From the NCBI GenBank assembly GCA_043736395.1, contig JAYTCQ010000095.1, positions 1 to 8,898 on the forward strand: a stretch of 8,898 nt of DNA. Direction: 5' to 3'. Positions 5,881-8,898 of the stretch are shown in pieces. A program made the position numbers and the translations under genes. How positions within the stretch are numbered: the stretch's first letter is position 1; the number at the start of each line of letters is the position of its first letter. Source of the DNA: JAFDVL01 sp043736395 (GTDB lineage Bacteria > Acidobacteriota > Blastocatellia > RBC074). The notes under the pieces were generated by a model. It was not told the DNA's origin and made no database searches. It worked only from the letters and a program-made list of their open reading frames with translations.

Positions 5881-6975
5881 TTCCATCTGTGGTTCTAATT
5901 TTAGCGATTCTTGTAACGCGTGAATGGCAACTTCGAGTTGGTCATCGGAGGGTTCTTTGGTTGTCAAATTTTGCAACCAAATTCCCGGACGTGTGATGAA
6001 GCTGAAAAATGCTCCGGCTTCTTTTTTCCCTGCCATTTTAATGATTTCATAGGAAATCCCTGCAATCAGTGGAACTAACGCAATCCGTGAAAATAAATTC
6101 CCAGCCAGCGTGTCAAATTTAAAAACTGAAAAAACAATGACGGAAACCATCATCACCAGCATCAAAAATGAAGTCCCGCATCGTGGATGCTGTCTGGGAT
6201 ATTTCTTAACATTTTCAACGATTAATTCGTCACCAGCTTCCCACGCGTAGACGGTTTTGTGTTCGGCTCCGTGATATTCAAAGACGCGGCGAATATCCTT
6301 AATCAATGTCATCAGGAAAATGTAAAGGACAAAGAAGACCATGCGGATCACGCCGTCTAAAAAATTAAATGACAATGACGGTCGGACAGGTTTTGAATAA
6401 GCGCTGATCCAGTTCCAGCCTTGCTGATACCAGGCCTGATTGGCGTCCTGATTGAGCGCGACGACGGGAGCGTTTTCCCAGCCGAAATAGACGAACATAA
6501 AATTCGTCAGGAGCAACGGCAGCACGACAAACAGGAAAATCGAAAATCCAATGCCAAAGGCAATTGAGCCAAACATCGCCGCCGTAGTCTGAACATCACT
6601 ACTTTTATTTTTTTCAGCTTCGAGCTTCGGATTATCAATAACGTGCGAAGTAACTGCGAAGGCTCCGGTTTTCGCTGCGGCTTCCAGTTTTGAAGTATCT
6701 TTGCCTTCGTTTTCCGCTTCTTCAAAAGCGACGTTGGCAGAAAAATTCAGAGCTTTCACTCCCAGAATCATCGAATGAATCAGGACTGCGCTCCCACGTA
6801 AGACCGGAATTTTCAGAATCGGATATTTCTCGCTGAGCTTCGGCAGCCGCGCTGAAATACTGGCAATGGTTCCGTCTGGACGACGAACTGAAACTGCATA
6901 AGAATTCGGAGCGCGCATCATCACGCCTTCGATAACTGCCTGACCGCCGACGATAATATCTTTATCTGCACTCAT
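5833..6975 (-). CDS. DUF1385 family integral membrane protein (YqhQ-like)
   Basis: A 380-residue membrane protein of the DUF1385 family, function unknown. The hallmark N-terminus IIVGGQAVIEGVMMRAPNSYAV is at 7-28. Hydrophobic segments lie near 136-161, 209-227, 268-286 and 296-314. The conserved YHGAEHKTVYAWEAG (234-248) and HPRCGTSF (263-270) motifs contain His, Glu and Cys residues that could bind metal. ITRPGIWLQNLTTKEPSDDQLEVAIHAL (327-354) is the family's usual C-terminal end. The Lys/Glu-rich stretch at about 84-130 looks like an insertion, and the last 14 or so residues (from VPGVG to GAAA) are encoded by the adjacent repeat rather than by family sequence. I chose ATG 6975 over the in-frame ATG 7053 because MSADKDIIVGG is the family start and GGAGG lies 9 nt upstream. 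It sits between rpmE and prfA, an arrangement also known from other phyla. Confidence 0.92.
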   Translation of the reverse strand: MSADKDIIVGGQAVIEGVMMRAPNSYAVSVRRPDGTIASISARLPKLSEKYPILKIPVLRGSAVLIHSMILGVKALNFSANVAFEEAENEGKDTSKLEAAAKTGAFAVTSHVIDNPKLEAEKNKSSDVQTTAAMFGSIAFGIGFSIFLFVVLPLLLTNFMFVYFGWENAPVVALNQDANQAWYQQGWNWISAYSKPVRPSLSFNFLDGVIRMVFFVLYIFLMTLIKDIRRVFEYHGAEHKTVYAWEAGDELIVENVKKYPRQHPRCGTSFLMLVMMVSVIVFSVFKFDTLAGNLFSRIALVPLIAGISYEIIKMAGKKEAGAFFSFITRPGIWLQNLTTKEPSDDQLEVAIHALQESLKLEPQMEEQVPGVGVQVAGAAA

Positions 6976-6982
6976 AAAATAT

Positions 6983-6989
6983 GACCTCC
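6983..6989 (-). promoter_or_regulatory. Ribosome binding site fixing the DUF1385 start
   Basis: GGAGGTC on the minus strand lies 7-9 nt before ATG 6975. It is the strongest Shine-Dalgarno in the window. It decides against the upstream ATG at 7053, whose extra 26 codons would run through the hairpin at 7020-7083. Confidence 0.8.
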
Positions 6990-7019
6990 AATAAAAACGG
7001 ATCGGAGCTGCAACAAATG

Positions 7020-7083
7020 AAAAAGCCACAGTCCCTGAGTAGTTCCGATGCACGGAATCACTCGCAGGTTGACTGTGGCTTTT
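7020..7083 (-). terminator. Long terminator-like hairpin in the DUF1385 leader (possible attenuator)
   Basis: AAAAGCCACAGTC (7021-7033) and GACTGTGGCTTTT (7071-7083) form a perfect 13-bp outer stem. Inside, CCTG/CAGG (7034-7037/7065-7068), AGT/ACT (7038-7040/7060-7062) and TTCCG/CGGAA (7043-7047/7053-7057) extend it to a capped hairpin with an ATGCA loop. On the minus strand the stem runs into five U residues (7024-7020), as in an intrinsic terminator. It begins 118 nt after the rpmE stop and ends 44 nt before the DUF1385 ATG, leaving almost no room for a promoter after it. It could be the rpmE terminator, a regulated attenuator controlling DUF1385-prfA-prmC, or a structured 5' UTR if transcription starts from the TATAAT just before it. 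Confidence 0.7.
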
Positions 7084-7084
7084 A

Positions 7085-7090
7085 ATTATA
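7085..7090 (-). promoter_or_regulatory. Perfect -10 hexamer TATAAT before the hairpin
   Basis: TATAAT on the minus strand ends 2 nt before the outer stem of the 7020-7083 hairpin. No good -35 hexamer stands 16-18 nt upstream (the best is CACTGC) and there is no TGn extension, so it may be chance. If real, transcription would start near 7078, within the 5' arm, and the hairpin would form only in read-through transcripts from rpmE. Confidence 0.3.
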
Positions 7091-7201
7091 CGGCTAATGG
7101 TTGATGAGCAGTGCGAAAAATTGCACAGAAAAATCCATACGACGAATCGCAGGATTTACAGATACATATTTTTCAGCGCGATTTCTCATTTTCGTTGTCA
7201 G

Positions 7202-7447
7202 TTAACTGGCTTCGGCGACAACCTCTGCTTCGGCTTCACCGGCAATTGGCTTCTTGCCATACTTGCGCTGGAACCTTTCGACGCGGCCTGCCGTATCAAT
7301 TAACTTCTGCTTACCGGTAAAAAACGGATGACATTGCGAACAAATTTCAATGCTGATTTCTTTCTTTGTGGAACGCGTTTCGAAAGTATTGCCACAAGCG
7401 CAATGCACTGTCAGTGTCTCGTATGCTGGATGGATTTCAGGTTTCAT
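7202..7447 (-). CDS. rpmE: 50S ribosomal protein L31, zinc-binding type
   Basis: An 81-residue ribosomal protein of the large subunit that bridges the subunits at the central protuberance. The N-terminus MKPEIHPAYE is the family's standard start. Zinc ligands are C16 and C18 (CACG) and C36 and C39 (CSQC), so this is the zinc-containing (C+) form rather than the cysteine-free paralogue used under zinc starvation. The HPFFTGKQKLIDTAGRVERFQRKYG block (40-64) is the conserved C-terminal core. Residues 65-81 form an Ala/Glu-rich tail that is common but variable. ATG 7447 has AAGGAG 5 nt upstream, preceded closely by a hairpin (7463-7484). The gene is divergent from the ABC permease and leads the cluster with DUF1385, prfA and prmC. 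Confidence 0.96.
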   Translation of the reverse strand: MKPEIHPAYETLTVHCACGNTFETRSTKKEISIEICSQCHPFFTGKQKLIDTAGRVERFQRKYGKKPIAGEAEAEVVAEAS

Positions 7448-7462
7448 GTTATCTCCTTAGTA

Positions 7463-7484
7463 CAGCAAGTAATGATACTCGCTG
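7463..7484 (-). promoter_or_regulatory. Hairpin just upstream of the rpmE ribosome binding site
   Basis: In the rpmE mRNA sense, CAGCGAGTA and TACTTGCTG form a 9-bp stem (one G-U pair) around a UCAU tetraloop. It ends about 4 nt before the AAGGAG Shine-Dalgarno. There is no U-run after it, so it is not a terminator. Leaders of L31 genes are structured and involved in autogenous control in several phyla, so this is a reasonable candidate L31-binding or translation-control element. That role is inferred. Confidence 0.4.
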
Positions 7485-7545
7485 GCGTCACGGTAAATCG
7501 AAACATTAGCAGTATTTGCATAAATGCTTGAGATACCAAACAACA

Positions 7546-7575
7546 AGAATACCTGAACGCAGCAATCATCGTCAA
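7546..7575 (-). promoter_or_regulatory. Predicted promoter of rpmE
   Basis: On the minus strand, TTGACG (7570-7575) and TATTCT (7546-7551) are 18 nt apart. The -35 is a strong match and the -10 a moderate one. Transcription would begin near 7539, giving a leader of about 90 nt that contains the 7463-7484 hairpin and a GCATTTATGC palindrome. No clear plus-strand promoter for the ABC permease was found in this 159-nt divergent region. Confidence 0.4.
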
Positions 7576-7606
7576 GTTTTGATTAAATTTGCGGAAGAAT
7601 CAGACT

Positions 7607-8869
7607 ATGGATAAAGTTCTTATCATTATCAAACGTGAATATTTAGCGCGTGTCCGAACGAAGGGATTTATTCTGAGTACGATTCTGACACCGTTATTAT
7701 TGGCTTCGACGATCCTGATCCCCATGATGTTTATGGATCGAAGTTCTGAGAAAAATTATCGTTTGGTAATTTTGGATCAGACGAACGACCAACAACTTTA
7801 CACGCGAATCGAAGATCTCTTAAAGGAAGATAACAAGCAAGATGATGACTACGAAGTTGTGCGGGAAACGCTGAAACCCGATCAGATTGAAGAACGAAAA
7901 AAAATCTTAAATGAAGATTTGAAAGCCGAAAAGATTTCCGGTTATGTGGTGTTGCCGCCTGATTTTCTATCGAGAGGCGAGTTGCAAAGACGCAGCAGGA
8001 ATATGAACGACTTTGCCAATAATCGGAGAATCGAAAATGCATTTAATGCGGCTGTGATTGAACAAAGAATGATTCGCGCCGGAGTTAACCAGGCGCAGGC
8101 AAGTGCGATCAACGAAGAAATTCAGGTGAATTTCATTAATGAAAAAGGGGAAAAAGAATCCGGCGCAGCCAAGTGGGGATTAAGCTTTTTGCTGGCGATT
8201 ATTCTGTACGTCACGATTTTGGTTTATGGTTTGCAGGTGATGCAAGGCGTCATCGAAGAGAAACAATCGCGCATCATCGAAGTCCTGCTTTCATCCGTCA
8301 AACCCTTTCAATTAATGCTTGGAAAAGTCATCGGCATTGGTTCGGTAAGCCTGACCCAGGTAACCGTTTGGATGATTTCACTGGCCTTGGTGAGCGGCGT
8401 TGCTGCGGCGCAGGCGCTGGCTTTCGGAAGTTTTAAATTCCCGGAAATACCAGTTTCATTACTGATTTTCTTTCTTATTTATTACGTCCTTGGCTATTTT
8501 CTATTCGCTACGCTGTACGCAATTGTCGGCTCCATGGTCTCAAGTCAGGAAGACGGTCAACAAGCGCAAATGCCGATTACTTTATTGGTAGCGTTGCCGA
8601 TGACGCTGGCTACGTTCATTATGACCAAGCCGGACAGCACTTTTTCCACAGTGCTGTCATTGATTCCATTCTTCGCTCCGATCCTGATGTTTATGCGCAT
8701 CACAGTTCAGCAACCTCCGATGTGGCAAATTGTTTTATCTATCGTGCTAATGCTTTTGACGATTTGGGGAGCCGTATGGGTAGCTGCGAAAATCTACCGC
8801 GTCGGCGTTTTGATGTATGGCAAACGCCCATCTTTGCCGGAGCTAATAAAATGGCTGAAATATACTTAA
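7607..8869 (+). CDS. ABC-2 type transporter permease, NatB-like
   Basis: A 420-residue inner-membrane permease of the NatB/ABC-2 type. MDKVLIIIKREYLARVRTKGF (1-21) is the typical cytoplasmic elbow, followed by TM1 (about 22-43). A large extracytoplasmic, mostly helical domain covers about 44-189. TM2 (about 191-212) leads to the family motif VIEEKQSRIIEVLLSSVKP, which couples to the ATPase, and four or five further transmembrane helices follow. Relatives export sodium, drugs or peptides with a separate NatA-type ATPase; no ATPase gene is in the window, so it probably lies to the right. I chose ATG 7607, with GGAAG 9 nt upstream, over a longer TTG-initiated frame at 7589 because MDKVxxIxKREY is the family start. 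The substrate is not predictable. Confidence 0.88.
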   Translation: MDKVLIIIKREYLARVRTKGFILSTILTPLLLASTILIPMMFMDRSSEKNYRLVILDQTNDQQLYTRIEDLLKEDNKQDDDYEVVRETLKPDQIEERKKILNEDLKAEKISGYVVLPPDFLSRGELQRRSRNMNDFANNRRIENAFNAAVIEQRMIRAGVNQAQASAINEEIQVNFINEKGEKESGAAKWGLSFLLAIILYVTILVYGLQVMQGVIEEKQSRIIEVLLSSVKPFQLMLGKVIGIGSVSLTQVTVWMISLALVSGVAAAQALAFGSFKFPEIPVSLLIFFLIYYVLGYFLFATLYAIVGSMVSSQEDGQQAQMPITLLVALPMTLATFIMTKPDSTFSTVLSLIPFFAPILMFMRITVQQPPMWQIVLSIVLMLLTIWGAVWVAAKIYRVGVLMYGKRPSLPELIKWLKYT

Positions 8870-8876
8870 TAAATGC

Positions 8877-8898
8877 AGAAGCCCGCACGCAGTAAGGG
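8877..8898. repeat. Start of a GCCC...GGG palindrome, cut by the window edge
   Basis: Immediately after the permease stop codon, AGAAGCCCGCACGCAGTAAGGG begins a short palindrome in which GCCC (8881-8884) can pair with GGG (8896-8898) plus the next base. Similar AGCCCGC...AAGGGC palindromes recur between genes in some bacterial genomes. Only the first part is visible, so neither its extent nor its repeat nature can be confirmed. Confidence 0.35.

Noticed and set aside
6976..7053. N-terminal extension of DUF1385 to ATG 7053 (26 extra codons)
   Set aside because: It would be translated from the hairpin at 7020-7083, has no ribosome binding site, and the family start MSADKDIIVGG is preceded by a strong GGAGG.
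7589..7606. TTG start six codons upstream of the ABC permease ATG
   Set aside because: ATG 7607 matches the family start and has GGAAG at 9-nt spacing, which would itself fall inside the extended frame.

Overview
The window looks like chromosomal housekeeping and accessory DNA from a Gram-negative-type bacterium of moderate GC content. My best guess is an Acidobacteriota member, Blastocatellia-like. The grounds are gene style (TatA beginning MGGLGMPE, a LolA-like secreted protein, a YbdK-type ligase beside an ATP-grasp enzyme, an rpmE-DUF1385-prfA-prmC cluster) and the number of different palindromic repeats between genes. No rRNA or marker phylogeny is available, so the assignment is an inference. 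No tRNA, rRNA, CRISPR array, transposase or phage gene is visible.

Layout. On the minus strand at the left edge are tatA (69-461, with a good sigma70-like promoter at 500-528), a 104-nt near-perfect palindrome (550-653), and a two-gene unit: an ATP-grasp ligase (1784-2728) followed after 15 nt by a YbdK/GCS2 carboxylate-amine ligase (656-1768). A 214-nt intergenic region separates this unit from a divergent plus-strand gene for a secreted LolA-like protein (2943-3788). That gene converges on a minus-strand translation cluster read in the order rpmE (7202-7447), DUF1385 membrane protein (5833-6975), prfA (4687-5775), prmC (3819-4685). A divergent plus-strand ABC-2 (NatB-type) permease (7607-8869) closes the window.

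Function. PrmC methylates the GGQ glutamine of the release factor encoded just upstream of it (1-nt gap), so prfA-prmC is a substrate-modifier pair. RpmE is ribosomal protein L31, and the DUF1385 protein is a conserved membrane protein of unknown role that travels with these genes. The ATP-grasp and GCS2-family enzymes both form amide bonds using ATP, so together they could build a small glutamyl-type peptide or peptide-like metabolite; the substrate cannot be read from the sequence.

The most interesting material is non-coding. A long terminator-shaped hairpin (7020-7083) sits in the short leader of the DUF1385-prfA-prmC unit. A heptad-based inverted repeat (5784-5880) appears to have landed between DUF1385 and prfA, supplying the DUF1385 C-terminal tail and leaving prfA without a visible Shine-Dalgarno. 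The large palindrome at 550-653 directly abuts the ybdK stop codon. A 9-bp hairpin stands just before the rpmE ribosome binding site. Two start codons were moved inward from the longest open frames: DUF1385 to 6975 and the ABC permease to 7607.
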